A stretch of 64,000 bases of DNA from JBBIJO01 sp037445895 (GTDB lineage: Bacteria > Bacteroidota > Ignavibacteria > Kapaibacteriales > UBA2268): positions 96,674 through 160,673 of the forward strand of contig JBBIJO010000004.1 in NCBI GenBank assembly GCA_037445895.1, given 5' to 3'. Every line of letters begins with the position of its first letter. The stretch's first letter is position 1. The position numbers and the translations under genes were made by a program. This document shows positions 54,345 to 62,923 of this stretch, piece by piece. Under the pieces are notes generated by a model. It worked only from the letters and a program-made list of their open reading frames with translations. It was not told where the DNA came from and did no database searches.

Positions 54345-55855
54345 TGATATTCATACTTACACCGGAAGAAATGGCATTGTCCGACAGGGCAGCCATTGTC
54401 GACTACAACATTCCCTCTTCTTTGTTAATGGAAAATGCAGCTCACTCGTCGGCAATCTTCGTAAAAGAAATATTGAAGGAGCAAGGTTTGAAAGCTGCGA
54501 AAGTAACCTTTTTTTGTGGCAGTGGAAATAACGGCGGCGACGGCTTCGCTCTTGCTCGGCATCTTCACGATTTCTACGACTTAGAAATATTTTGGATTGG
54601 TGATGAAAGCAAAATGACCCCAGAAACCCATACAAATTTCCTTTCGGCGAAAAAAATCGGTGTTCCGCTTCGGAAACTCAATTCGACAGAAGAAATTGAA
54701 CAACTAGAAATCGCGACAGATTGCATTATCGACGCTTTGATTGGCACCGGAGGCGATGAAAATGTGCGTGGGTTTGCTTTGAACATCCTAAAAAAATTGA
54801 AAACAACGGATGCCTTGAAAATTGCTATTGATTGTCCGACGGGATTAAATTCGGCAACAGGAGTTGCTAATCAATACTGTTTCGATGCCGATTATACAAT
54901 TACAATGTTTGGAACGAAACTTGGAATGCTTTTAAACGATGGACTCAAGCAATGCGGGAAAGTATATGTTGCTTCGCTTGGGGCTCCTGTAAAAATATTA
55001 GAATCTTTTGCGAAAACTTTCTCATTCGAGGATAGCGATATTCGAACTTTGATTCCCAGACGCAAGCGTATAAGTTCCAAATTCGACTATGGAAGAGTCC
55101 TCGTTGTTGCAGGCTCCAAGCAATATCCAGGAGCTGCTGCTCTTACTGCAAACGCTTCGGTTCGGAGTGGTGCCGGTTTAGTTCACCTTGCCAGTCCGTT
55201 TTTCCATCCGGCTCTTTTGCCCGAAGTGATTCAAATCAGATTGCCAGAAACCGAAGGAGGAACAATTTCAATCAAATCATTCGAGTGTTTAAAATCCGAA
55301 ATTGACAAATCCGACTCCATTGCAGTAGGTCCGGGAGTTGGTTCTAATTCGGAGACACTTGAACTCATTAATAGGATTGTCGAATATGTAGGAACGACCA
55401 AACCGCTGGTAATCGATGCGGATGCTTTACGGATAATCAGTCCAACAAGAAAATTGAGCAAAAATGTCGTTCTTGCACCCCATACTGGCGAATTTTCACG
55501 ATTTTCGAATATAGAGCGAAAAGATGTTGAAAAAAATTCCTATTTTGTTGCAAAAGAATGGGCGGCGAAGCTCGATTGTATAATTCATCTAAAATATGTT
55601 CCAAGTATTACTACCGATGGGAATTTTTCGTATCTTGATATTGCTGGAAATCCCGGGATGGCCACAGGTGGGAGTGGCGACGTTCTAACAGGTATTATTG
55701 CCTCGTTTCTTGCTCGCGGTATGAATCCATTGATTGCAACTGCCCTTGCTTCCTTCGTTCATTCCCGAACAGGCGATGTTTATGCTGAAAAATATGGATA
55801 CGAAACTCTTACACCTTCCGTCTTAATAGAATTTTTACGTGAGGTTTTGTATTAA
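54344..55855 (+). CDS. nnr: Bifunctional NAD(P)H-hydrate repair enzyme (epimerase + ADP/ATP-dependent dehydratase)
   Basis: It repairs damaged hydrated NAD(P)H. The 503-residue protein has a YjeF_N epimerase domain (1-210: FFCGSGNNGGDGFALARHL, LIGTGGDENVRG, IAIDCPTGLNS). A ribokinase-like dehydratase domain follows (225-503: GRVLVVAGSKQYPGAAALTA, VGPGVGSNSET, GNPGMATGGSGDVLTG). It starts at the ATG overlapping the previous TGA and is followed at once by a VanZ gene (TAAATG). Confidence 0.95.
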   Translation: MIFILTPEEMALSDRAAIVDYNIPSSLLMENAAHSSAIFVKEILKEQGLKAAKVTFFCGSGNNGGDGFALARHLHDFYDLEIFWIGDESKMTPETHTNFLSAKKIGVPLRKLNSTEEIEQLEIATDCIIDALIGTGGDENVRGFALNILKKLKTTDALKIAIDCPTGLNSATGVANQYCFDADYTITMFGTKLGMLLNDGLKQCGKVYVASLGAPVKILESFAKTFSFEDSDIRTLIPRRKRISSKFDYGRVLVVAGSKQYPGAAALTANASVRSGAGLVHLASPFFHPALLPEVIQIRLPETEGGTISIKSFECLKSEIDKSDSIAVGPGVGSNSETLELINRIVEYVGTTKPLVIDADALRIISPTRKLSKNVVLAPHTGEFSRFSNIERKDVEKNSYFVAKEWAAKLDCIIHLKYVPSITTDGNFSYLDIAGNPGMATGGSGDVLTGIIASFLARGMNPLIATALASFVHSRTGDVYAEKYGYETLTPSVLIEFLREVLY

Positions 55856-56254
55856 ATGAAAAAATTGAGAGTATTTTTTGCGCTACCTGCAATTGCAGTT
55901 GCTTGTGGAATTTTTGTTGTTTCGAGCATACCCCAAGCTTCTCTTCCACCTCTGCAATTCGATTTTATGGATAAAATCATACATTTCTTCGTATTTTTTA
56001 CTTTTGGAATAAGTTTGATTATTGCATTTTATCCCCAAACTAAAAATACATTGCAAGCTAAGCCGATTTTATTTATAATAGTGATTGGTTTGTTGTATTC
56101 GGCTTTCGACGAGTTTCATCAATTGTTTGTTCCCGGTCGCTCTTGCGAATTTTTCGACTGGGTCGCCGATAGCGTTGGAATATTTGCATCCTTAATTTTT
56201 CGCAATCCCATTTGGAATATGATTAAATCCAAAATTTCGACCGAAAATCTATGA
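55856..56254 (+). CDS. VanZ-family membrane protein
   Basis: This 132-residue membrane protein has three or four helices and the VanZ core DKIIHFFVFFTFGISLIIAF with YSAFDEFHQLFVPGRSCEFFDWVADSVG. VanZ itself gives low-level teicoplanin resistance; the role of homologues is unknown. It starts directly after the nnr stop and shares 4 nt (ATGA) with tgt, inside a tightly packed operon. Confidence 0.9.
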   Translation: MKKLRVFFALPAIAVACGIFVVSSIPQASLPPLQFDFMDKIIHFFVFFTFGISLIIAFYPQTKNTLQAKPILFIIVIGLLYSAFDEFHQLFVPGRSCEFFDWVADSVGIFASLIFRNPIWNMIKSKISTENL

Positions 56255-57381
56255 GCCGATTCTTCGAAATTGTTAAAACTTCCGAAGATACAAAAGCACG
56301 TGCTGGGGTTCTCGATTTAAATGGGGCTAAAGTTCCAACGCCTGTTTTTATGCCTGTTGGGACGCTCGGGAGTGTAAAAGCAATGCTCCATCGTTCTATA
56401 ATGGAACTTGGATATAATTTGATTTTGGGAAATACATATCATCTTTATCTTCGTCCTGGGGTGGATGTTATATCGCATTTTGGTGGTTTACATAAGTTTA
56501 TAAATTGGGAAAAAGGGATATTAACCGATAGCGGAGGCTACCAAATTTTTTCGTTGAAAGATTTACGTAGGCTTAGCAACGATGGCGTTGAATTCCGTTC
56601 CCATATCGATGGTTCAAAACATTTTTTCAGTCCCGAAGGAGTTATTGATTTCCAACGAATATTTGATTCCGATATAATAATGGTATTAGACGAATGCACG
56701 ACTTTTCCCTGTGAATATTCAGATGCCCGAAAATCAATGGAATTATCATTGGAATGGGCAAAACGTTCCAAATATCGCTTCGAAAATTCTGCTGCGCTTT
56801 GGGGTCGGGAGCAATTTTTGTTCGGTATTGTTCAAGGAAGCACTTTCCCCGAACTTCGGCGCGAATATATCGAAAAATTGCAAGCAATTGAGTTCGATGG
56901 TTATGCAATTGGGGGGCTCTCGGTCGGAGAACCAGTCGAGATTATGTATGAAATAACGGACGTTTGCACCGATGAACTCCCTGTGGATAAGCCACGGTAT
57001 TTGATGGGCGTTGGAACTCCCAGCAACTTATTGCAATCTGTTGAGTGTGGAATTGATATGTTCGATTGTGTTTTGCCAACAAGGAATGCACGAAACGGGC
57101 AGATTTTTACAACGAAAGGTAAAATCAACATCAGAAATGCGAAGTATAAGTTTTCGAAGGAACCGATTGATGAAGGGTTAGATAATTATGTGAGCAGAAA
57201 TTTTTCTCTTGGTTATCTCCGCCATCTTTTTATTGCAAAAGAAATACTTGCTTATGAACTTGCGACGTACCAAAATCTTGCTTTCTACAAATGGTTGATG
57301 GACACAGCACGCGAAAAAATACTTTCCGATAATTTCCGTCAATGGAAAAATAGTTTAATTTTGAATTTTGAAAAATGTTAA
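56251..57381 (+). CDS. tgt: Queuine/preQ1 tRNA-ribosyltransferase (zinc-cysteine motif absent)
   Basis: It exchanges G34 for preQ1 in tRNAs with GUN anticodons. The 376-residue TIM-barrel protein has ILTDSGGYQIFSL with the catalytic aspartate, VLDECTTFP, YAIGGLSVGEP, MGVGTPSNLLQ and CVLPTRNARNGQIFT. Where most bacterial enzymes have the zinc-binding CxCxxC before AYLRHL, this one has EPIDEGLDNYVSRNFSLGYL with no cysteine. The catalytic parts look intact. Loss of the zinc site may be a lineage trait. It is followed by yajC. Confidence 0.93.
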   Translation: MSRFFEIVKTSEDTKARAGVLDLNGAKVPTPVFMPVGTLGSVKAMLHRSIMELGYNLILGNTYHLYLRPGVDVISHFGGLHKFINWEKGILTDSGGYQIFSLKDLRRLSNDGVEFRSHIDGSKHFFSPEGVIDFQRIFDSDIIMVLDECTTFPCEYSDARKSMELSLEWAKRSKYRFENSAALWGREQFLFGIVQGSTFPELRREYIEKLQAIEFDGYAIGGLSVGEPVEIMYEITDVCTDELPVDKPRYLMGVGTPSNLLQSVECGIDMFDCVLPTRNARNGQIFTTKGKINIRNAKYKFSKEPIDEGLDNYVSRNFSLGYLRHLFIAKEILAYELATYQNLAFYKWLMDTAREKILSDNFRQWKNSLILNFEKC

Positions 57382-57399
57382 AAGTTGAAAGGTATTAAA

Positions 57400-57723
57400 A
57401 TGTTTCCAATGTTTGCTTCCTTCATTGCCTTTGTTCCTCCGCAAGGTGGTGGGCAAAATTCCGGTAGTGGGATGATAATGACTTTGATTATGTTTGCCTC
57501 GATATTCCTAATTATGTATTTTTTGATGATTCGCCCAGCACAAAAAAGACAAAAGGAGCATCGAAATATGGTCGAAAGTTTGAAGAAAGGCGATAGAGTT
57601 GTAACAAGTGCTGGAATTCACGGCACGATTGTCGATATGGATGGCCCAACTGTTACCCTACAAGTTTCTGATAATTGTAAGATTCAGTTCGAAAAAAGTG
57701 CCATAGCAGGGAAAAAGCAATAA
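57400..57723 (+). CDS. yajC: Preprotein translocase accessory subunit YajC
   Basis: This 107-residue inner-membrane protein of the SecDF-YajC complex has one membrane helix (MIMTLIMFASIFLIMYFLMI), the conserved RPAQKRQKEHRNMVESLKKG, and GDRVVTSAGIHGTIVDMD. ATG 57400 is chosen because GAAAGG lies 7 nt before it; an in-frame TTG at 57385 is less likely. The tgt-yajC order is widely conserved. Confidence 0.95.
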   Translation: MFPMFASFIAFVPPQGGGQNSGSGMIMTLIMFASIFLIMYFLMIRPAQKRQKEHRNMVESLKKGDRVVTSAGIHGTIVDMDGPTVTLQVSDNCKIQFEKSAIAGKKQ

Positions 57724-57741
57724 TTAAGTTGTCTTATACCA

Positions 57742-58944
57742 ATGAACAGAATCGAAGAAGCACTTCAGGAGTTAACTTCGGGACGAATGGTCATTGTTGT
57801 CGATGACGAAGACCGCGAAAACGAAGGCGATTTGATTGCTGCGTCCGAACTATGCACCCCCGATGTCATTAATTTTATGGCGACACACGCACGTGGATTG
57901 ATTTGTGTGGCTATTACCGAAGAACGTGCAAAGGAACTCGAACTTGATGTGATGGTGCGCGACAGCACTGGTTTGCACGGGACTAAATTCACCGTTTCGG
58001 TCGATTACCTTCACGGCACAACAACGGGCATTTCCGCATCCGATAGAGCTAAAACTGTTCGGGCATTGGTCAATTCGAAAACAAAACCATCGGATTTGGC
58101 TCGGCCAGGGCACATTTTTCCTTTAATTGCAGTTAAAGAGGGGGTTCTTCGCCGGGCAGGGCATACGGAAGCAGCCGTCGATTTGATGAGATTAGCTGGG
58201 TTGTATCCTTCGGGTGTGCTTTGCGAAGTTATCAAAGAAGATGGAACTATGGCTCGCCGCCCCGATTTAGAACAATTTGCAAAGGAATATGGTTTAAAGA
58301 TTATTACTGTTAAAGACTTAATTGCATATAGATTTAAAAGGGATAAACTTGTTAAATCGGTTGCCTCTGCACACCTTCCAACAACTTTTGGTGATTTCGT
58401 GGTCAAAGTTTACAAAAATATCGTCGACAACAAAGAACACGTTGCACTTGTTAAAGGAGAATGGCGCGAAAACGAACCTATCCTTGTTCGTGTCCATTCC
58501 GAATGCCTTACGGGCGATGTCTTTGGTTCGTTGCGATGCGATTGCGGCGACCAACTCCATGCCGCTTTGCGCCAGATTTCTGCCGAAGGCAAAGGAGTCC
58601 TTCTTTATATGAGGCAAGAGGGACGCGATATCGGACTCATCAATAAAATTAAGGCGTATGCTCTTCAAGAGGAAGGTTACGATACTGTCGAAGCCAACTT
58701 GAAATTAGGTTTCAAACCTGACCCCCGAGATTATGGTATTGGAGCGCAAATCCTTGTCGATCTTGGCGTTCGCAAAATGAAACTCCTGACAAATAACCCT
58801 AAAAAACGTGTCGGGATTGCAAGTTACGGGCTCGAAGTTGTTGAACTTGTTCCCTTACAAATTGAACCAAACGAAGCAAATTATAATTATCTTTTAGCAA
58901 AGAAAAACAAATTAGGACATCTTTTAGATAATTTAAATGAATAA
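57742..58944 (+). CDS. ribBA: Bifunctional DHBP synthase / GTP cyclohydrolase II
   Basis: This enzyme makes both precursors of riboflavin. The 400-residue protein has the DHBP synthase domain first (VDDEDRENEGDLIAASE, HATRGL-like THARGLICV, GHTEAAVDLMRLAG). GTP cyclohydrolase II follows from about residue 205, with zinc cysteines in CLTGDVFGSLRCDCGDQL and YMRQEGRDIGLINKIKAY, and LTNNPKK near the end. No other rib genes are nearby. Confidence 0.97.
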   Translation: MNRIEEALQELTSGRMVIVVDDEDRENEGDLIAASELCTPDVINFMATHARGLICVAITEERAKELELDVMVRDSTGLHGTKFTVSVDYLHGTTTGISASDRAKTVRALVNSKTKPSDLARPGHIFPLIAVKEGVLRRAGHTEAAVDLMRLAGLYPSGVLCEVIKEDGTMARRPDLEQFAKEYGLKIITVKDLIAYRFKRDKLVKSVASAHLPTTFGDFVVKVYKNIVDNKEHVALVKGEWRENEPILVRVHSECLTGDVFGSLRCDCGDQLHAALRQISAEGKGVLLYMRQEGRDIGLINKIKAYALQEEGYDTVEANLKLGFKPDPRDYGIGAQILVDLGVRKMKLLTNNPKKRVGIASYGLEVVELVPLQIEPNEANYNYLLAKKNKLGHLLDNLNE

Positions 58945-58963
58945 ACATTTTGGAGGATTATTT

Positions 58964-59692
58964 ATGTATCGATTTTTGTTTGTGTTTGTTCTATCAACGC
59001 TTTTCGTTTCGGTCGATGTTTTTTCTGCGGATATTAAACTGACAAAGCGAGAAGATTCGTCTGCATATTCGATTGGCTTCAATGTCGGGAAAAGCATTTT
59101 GAATCAGCTTCAACACGACTCTCTCCCATTCAACATTAAGTATGTTTTGACTGGAATCGAAGATGGTTTGTTGCAAAAGAAACCAGCGATTAGCGAGGAT
59201 AAAGTCCAACAGTTTGTTGCCGAATTGCAACAACAGCTTACCCAAAAAAGGCAAAAAGAACAAGAACGCCGCGAAAAAGAACTGCAAAAGCAAAGCGAGG
59301 ACAATTTGAAAAAGGCAAAGGAATTCCTCGAAGAAAACAAGAAGAAAGAAGATATTAACGTTACCCAGTCGGGATTGCAATACAAAGTGCTGAAACTTGG
59401 AACAGGCAAACACCCCAAAGCAACCAGTATGGTTAAAGTTCATTACAAAGGGACATTGCTCGATGGCACCGTGTTCGACGAGTCTTACAGCCGTGGGAAC
59501 CAACCCGCTGAATTCGCCCTCGATAAAGTAATTCGCGGTTTCCAAGAAGGATTAATGTTGATGGCCGAAGGGAGCAAATTCATCCTTTATATACCCCCAG
59601 ACATAGGTTATGGCAATCGACCTCTCGGGAAAATTCCACCGAATTCACTCTTGATTTTCGAAGTCGAACTTTTTGAAGTTAAAGACCAATAA
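58964..59692 (+). CDS. Exported FKBP-type peptidyl-prolyl isomerase (FkpA/Mip type)
   Basis: This 242-residue protein has a signal peptide (FLFVFVLSTLFVSVDVFSA) and an N-terminal dimerisation domain (SAYSIGFNVGKSIL, VQQFVAELQQQL). A charged helical linker leads to a C-terminal FKBP domain (about 145-242: VKVHYKGTLLDGTVFDESYS, VIRGFQEGLMLM, YGNRPLGKIPPNSLLIFEVEL). It folds periplasmic proteins. ATG 58964 is certain: GGAGGA lies 6 nt upstream and the signal peptide begins there; ATG 58937 would overlap ribBA. Confidence 0.95.
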   Translation: MYRFLFVFVLSTLFVSVDVFSADIKLTKREDSSAYSIGFNVGKSILNQLQHDSLPFNIKYVLTGIEDGLLQKKPAISEDKVQQFVAELQQQLTQKRQKEQERREKELQKQSEDNLKKAKEFLEENKKKEDINVTQSGLQYKVLKLGTGKHPKATSMVKVHYKGTLLDGTVFDESYSRGNQPAEFALDKVIRGFQEGLMLMAEGSKFILYIPPDIGYGNRPLGKIPPNSLLIFEVELFEVKDQ

Positions 59693-59782
59693 CCTAAATC
59701 AATCGATTTTGCCTGCTGAACAACACTATCTGGGAATTTTCGTTTCGAGCAAAGCAAAATCGAAAAACTTAATTTGCAACTT

Positions 59783-59842
59783 CCTTTTCTGCTTTCGTTT
59801 CCTCTTCTATTTTTGCTAAGAAGAGGGGACGAAGTGAAAAGG
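59783..59842. repeat. Long imperfect inverted repeat after FKBP gene
   Basis: The left arm CCTTTTC-CTTTCGT-CCTCTTC (59783-59807, with small gaps) pairs with GAAGAGG-ACGAAG-AAAAGG (59820-59842). The predicted stem is over 18 bp with a loop of about 12 nt. It lies about 90 nt after the FKBP stop in a 285-base gap and may end that long operon or form a structured RNA. No T run follows. Confidence 0.5.
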
Positions 59843-59977
59843 AAATGGTAATCAAAGAAAAGCCAAGTTATTCCCAAAAAATTTAAAGAACTTGTATTTT
59901 TTATTATAATCTTGCTTGTGTGTAAGAATTGTTTTGATTTTTTTGTAATTTAGTTCCTCAAAAAATTAGGGATTACA

Positions 59978-60469
59978 ATGAAGACTTTATTCCTTGTTTT
60001 ACTTTTGTATTTTGTGGCTTGGAGTTGCACCGAAGAGCCTACCGATATACCTCCTTCTATTCCAAATGTAACGGCAAGCGTTACCGGCGCCGTTCAAGTT
60101 GATTATTCGGGAAGTGGAAGAGTTACGACCACAATTTTCAATAATTGGTACACTTTACAGCTTTCTACGTCGGGAGTAATTTCGAATACTCGCTATTCTA
60201 TGGGCATATTTATTTTTTATAGTGGAGGGCAAGAGCAAGAAGGAACTTTTCCATTTATAGAAAATCCTACCACAATTGGAGAAGATCACGCTTGGGCTAC
60301 TTTCGAAATAGGTGAAGGTAGCGGTCGAAAGATATTTAAATCGCTTTCTGGCTCAGTGAAAATCGACACTATCATTGGGGCGAGTATTACCGGAAGTTTT
60401 TCCTTCGTTGCTCGCGAGCAAACAACTGGCGACACTGTCGTTGTTTCCGATGGAAGAATCAATTTCTGA
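59978..60469 (+). CDS. Putative lipoprotein of unknown function
   Basis: This 163-residue protein has a lipoprotein signal peptide (TLFLVLLLYFVAWSC, lipobox-like AWSC with C17), then an acidic linker and a compact beta-rich domain (SGVISNTRYSMGIFIFYSG, SLSGSVKIDTIIGASITGSF). I recognise no family. The serine/threonine-rich strands suggest an all-beta periplasmic or surface domain. It precedes an SRPBCC gene on the same strand. Confidence 0.7.
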   Translation: MKTLFLVLLLYFVAWSCTEEPTDIPPSIPNVTASVTGAVQVDYSGSGRVTTTIFNNWYTLQLSTSGVISNTRYSMGIFIFYSGGQEQEGTFPFIENPTTIGEDHAWATFEIGEGSGRKIFKSLSGSVKIDTIIGASITGSFSFVAREQTTGDTVVVSDGRINF

Positions 60470-60478
60470 ATTATTTAA

Positions 60479-60486
60479 TAATTTTG
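60479..60486 (+). promoter_or_regulatory. Possible -7 element before the SRPBCC gene
   Basis: TAATTTTG lies 22 nt before the ATG at 60509, just after the lipoprotein stop codon. There is no clear -33 TTTG at the usual distance. Confidence 0.35.
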
Positions 60487-60508
60487 TTTAATTTCTTATA
60501 GGTGTGGT

Positions 60509-61510
60509 ATGAAGATTCTTAAAGGTTTACTCATCTTTGTTTTGGCTTTTGTAGTTCTTTTTTTTATCGTAACGCTTATTTTGCCTTCGCATTACGAAGT
60601 GAAACGCACAGTCGAAATCCATTCGCCAGCGACGGTGGTCTTCTACCTTGCAAGCGACTTGCGAAATTGGAAATATTGGGATGCCTGGTATGAATTAGAT
60701 ACCAATCAAGTTCGCAATTACGAAGGACCCTTGTTTGGAAAGAATTCTTTGTATAAATGGTCAAGCAAGGACAGAAACCTTGGGAGCGGCGAGTTGAAAA
60801 TTGTCGACGAAGAGCCTTTTAAAAAGATAAAAACCTTGTTGACGTTCGAAAAAGGAATGCGCTCCGAAGGAGAATTTACATTCGACGAAAAAGATGGTAA
60901 AACAATGGTAACTTGGCGTATGTGGGGCGAATTCAGCTTCCTTACAAAATGGTTCCGTTTCTTTATGGAGGAAACCGCTGGAAAAGATTTCGAGAAAGGA
61001 TTAGCAAATATAAAGAAATTAGCCGAAGAGGCAACTCGCAACAAAGTTGTTTTTTTCGTCGATAATATTCCCAACATCAACATAGTTTTTATTAGCGATT
61101 CAACCTCGGTTAATCCACAAGACATTTCTAAAAAATACGGAGAGTGTTTCGTCGAACTATCCGATTTCGTAACTAAAAATAAAATGGAAATCATTGGGGG
61201 TCCAATCGCTGTTACTAAATCCTATACAAAAATTTTTTATACTTTTGATGCTGCTTTTCCAGTAAAGAGTTTCGAAGGAATTAACTCGGAAGGTAGAATT
61301 CAGTTTGGACAAATAGCTGCTTCGAAGGTTCTTCGAGCAATTTTTCTCGGTTCCTACGATGAATTTGAAGAGGTTTACGGCAAGATACACCAATATTTAA
61401 ATTCAAAACAATTCCAGATTCGAGGAAATTTCTTCGAAATGTATTATACAGACCCTACAACTGTTCAACCGAAACACAATGTAACGATAATATTTGCACC
61501 TGTTGGATAG
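60509..61510 (+). CDS. SRPBCC (START-like) + GyrI-like protein
   Basis: This 333-residue protein has an N-terminal membrane anchor (LLIFVLAFVVLFFIVTLILP), a polyketide-cyclase/SRPBCC ligand-binding domain (about 28-170: VKRTVEIHSPATVVFYLASDLRNWKYWDAW, in two pieces), and a C-terminal GyrI/AraC-effector-like domain (about 180-333, ending MYYTDPTTVQPKHNVTIIFAPV). The combination is common in Bacteroidota and of unknown ligand. It is followed by a strong terminator. Confidence 0.82.
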   Translation: MKILKGLLIFVLAFVVLFFIVTLILPSHYEVKRTVEIHSPATVVFYLASDLRNWKYWDAWYELDTNQVRNYEGPLFGKNSLYKWSSKDRNLGSGELKIVDEEPFKKIKTLLTFEKGMRSEGEFTFDEKDGKTMVTWRMWGEFSFLTKWFRFFMEETAGKDFEKGLANIKKLAEEATRNKVVFFVDNIPNINIVFISDSTSVNPQDISKKYGECFVELSDFVTKNKMEIIGGPIAVTKSYTKIFYTFDAAFPVKSFEGINSEGRIQFGQIAASKVLRAIFLGSYDEFEEVYGKIHQYLNSKQFQIRGNFFEMYYTDPTTVQPKHNVTIIFAPVG

Positions 61511-61514
61511 AACC

Positions 61515-61550
61515 AAGAGGGGCATTCAACCAAGAATGCCCCTCTCTTTC
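61515..61550. terminator. Bidirectional terminator between convergent genes
   Basis: A perfect 11-bp stem GAGGGGCATTC (61517-61527) / GAATGCCCCTC (61534-61544) with loop AACCAA is followed by TCTTTCATTT. It serves the SRPBCC gene, and probably also the convergent ferritin-like gene ending at 61553, because AAGAGG and AACC lie on the other side. Confidence 0.85.
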
Positions 61551-61552
61551 AT

Positions 61553-62065
61553 TTACAACCTTAACTGTTTTAATTCTTCTTTCATTTTGTTAATATCCTC
61601 GAGCCAGCTTTCGATGTCTTCCTCGTGTTCAATCTCTTCGTTCAAGATGGTCGAAGCGATTTGGAACGTAGTAAAATCTTTGTTATTTGTAAATTCGGCC
61701 ACTTCTTGATACCTTTGAATTGCGCAACGTTCGGCTTGGAGATTTTGTTCCAAAATTACCTCGATGTAGGGGGCCGTTGGCGGGTCGTATTGGCAGCGAG
61801 CAACTTTGAACCAATCTTCGGGTGTAAGAATTGGTGTTTTCCCAAGTTGAATAATCCTATTAACTATTAATACGGCATGGTTTAGTTCTTGAGTTGCATG
61901 GAGAAGAAGTTCGGGTTCGATTTCCGAACGCATTGGACCTACCATAAGGCGTGAACCAATCCAGTATTGATAAAAGGCAAGCCACTCTTCGGCAAGAGCG
62001 GAGTTGAGCATAGAAACTAATTCATCGAGATTAATCCCGACGATTTCGGTTGCTTTTCGTCCCAT
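61553..62065 (-). CDS. Ferritin-like (bacterioferritin/Dps-related) protein
   Basis: This 170-residue four-helix protein carries carboxylate-bridged di-iron ligands in the ferritin spacing: ALAEEWLAFYQY (helix 1 Glu), ATQELNHAVLI (ExxH), EQNLQAERCAIQRYQE (helix 3 Glu) and LNEEIEHEEDIESWL (ExxH). It probably stores iron or protects against peroxide. The start ATG at 62065 has GGTGA exactly 4 nt upstream. Confidence 0.85.
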   Translation of the reverse strand: MGRKATEIVGINLDELVSMLNSALAEEWLAFYQYWIGSRLMVGPMRSEIEPELLLHATQELNHAVLIVNRIIQLGKTPILTPEDWFKVARCQYDPPTAPYIEVILEQNLQAERCAIQRYQEVAEFTNNKDFTTFQIASTILNEEIEHEEDIESWLEDINKMKEELKQLRL

Positions 62066-62106
62066 TTTTTCACCATTTTGTTGAAATGCAATTTAATAAA
62101 AATAGC

Positions 62107-62133
62107 AAAGCCCGAAGTAATTGTTCGGGCTTT
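62107..62133 (-). terminator. Terminator after the HMA-fold gene
   Basis: A 10-bp stem AAAGCCCGAA (62107-62116) / TTCGGGCTTT (62124-62133) lies 34 nt after the stop of the HMA-fold gene, and on the minus strand GCTATTTTTATT follows. It separates that gene from the ferritin-like gene. Confidence 0.7.
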
Positions 62134-62166
62134 AAGGGGGTTTTGTGTCGGTAACGGGAGAAAAAG

Positions 62167-62526
62167 CTATTTGTTTGTTGTGTCCTTGGAATTATTTTTA
62201 CTTTTGCCTGTTGTTCCTGTCTTGGCTTCTTCTTTTGTTACTTTCGCTGAATAACCAAGGGATTGAATTGTAAACAAAATCATATCTTCTTGGATTTCTG
62301 CATCGTTATACTTAACTGTTAGCTTTTTAGAGTTTAAATCCATATCGGCTTCCGATACTCCTTTGAGAAGGCTAACAACAGTTTCGATTTTTACTTTTGC
62401 TTCGGGATTCTTTGTATCGATGCTGAAGCAAGATTTTTTTGTAGTTTCTTGCGAAAGTGCGATATTGAACGAAAGGATTAGTGCAAGGAGCCCAACGAAG
62501 GCTTTTGTAATTTTGCTGTGTCCCAT
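62167..62526 (-). CDS. Exported HMA-fold protein lacking the metal-binding CxxC
   Basis: This 119-residue protein has a signal peptide (KAFVGLLALILSFNIALSQ) and then a ferredoxin-like HMA domain: AKVKIETVVSLLKGVSEADM, LTVKYNDAEIQEDMILFTIQ and LGYSAKV. The CxxC metal motif before the first helix is absent. A single cysteine lies earlier in KKSCFSID. The C-terminus is Lys/Asn/Thr-rich. The start at ATG 62526 is supported by GGTGA 4 nt upstream. A copper-homeostasis role cannot be assumed. Confidence 0.7.
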   Translation of the reverse strand: MGHSKITKAFVGLLALILSFNIALSQETTKKSCFSIDTKNPEAKVKIETVVSLLKGVSEADMDLNSKKLTVKYNDAEIQEDMILFTIQSLGYSAKVTKEEAKTGTTGKSKNNSKDTTNK

Positions 62527-62796
62527 TTCTTCACCTAAATTTTTGTTGAACAAGTTTTAAAAAAATAACTACGTAATTTTTTTGCAAAAGTTTCAAAGTA
62601 TTGTGCATCTCTTCAATTAATAAGCTAATAAGCGGTGCGTTTGTGTGTAGCCAAAATATGTGGGGATAATTTATTTGATATTCGACGAAAAAATTAATAA
62701 TCGTTGGGATTTTTTAGCCAAAGTGGCTTAGGCAGTTGAAATTTGCCTCCATAGTAGAGAATTTTTTGTTAGAAATTTTTATTTTTTTCGAAAAAA
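62527..62796. other. AT-rich spacer upstream of rRNA promoters
   Basis: This is about 270 bases between the HMA-fold gene and rRNA P1 with no gene. It holds short hairpins (GCCAAAGTGGC near 62720; AGGCA/TGCCT near 62730-62748) and a T-rich tract just before P1. The HMA-fold gene promoter should be at its left end. Confidence 0.4.
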
Positions 62797-62828
62797 TTTG
62801 GATAATTAAAATTTATCTATTAATTTTG
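62797..62828 (+). promoter_or_regulatory. rRNA operon promoter P1
   Basis: TTTG (62797-62800), 20 nt, then TAATTTTG (62821-62828), continuing GTAGTCCCTATT. It is preceded by a self-complementary A/T block (TTTTTTCGAAAAAA, from about 62783) that may act as an UP element. It lies about 245 nt before 16S. The sequence is near-identical to the tRNA-Gly promoter. Confidence 0.78.
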
Positions 62829-62862
62829 TAGTCCCTATTCGGTAGGGAAATTCAAAAATGAG

Positions 62863-62873
62863 GTTCTTTGAAA
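62863..62873 (+). promoter_or_regulatory. boxA-like antitermination site 1 in rRNA leader
   Basis: GTTCTTTGAAA lies 35 nt after the P1 -7 element and is repeated after P2. It resembles the boxA element (TGCTCTTTAA) used for Nus-factor antitermination of rRNA. Confidence 0.5.
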
Positions 62874-62923
62874 GAGTTGAGGGATATAAAACAGGAGAGA
62901 TTCAAAAATTTTTTTACAAAGTA

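Noticed and set aside
58994..59545. 183-codon open frame antisense to the FKBP gene
   Set aside because: It is a reverse reading of the charged linker and FKBP domain; the sense gene has a signal peptide and a GGAGGA site.
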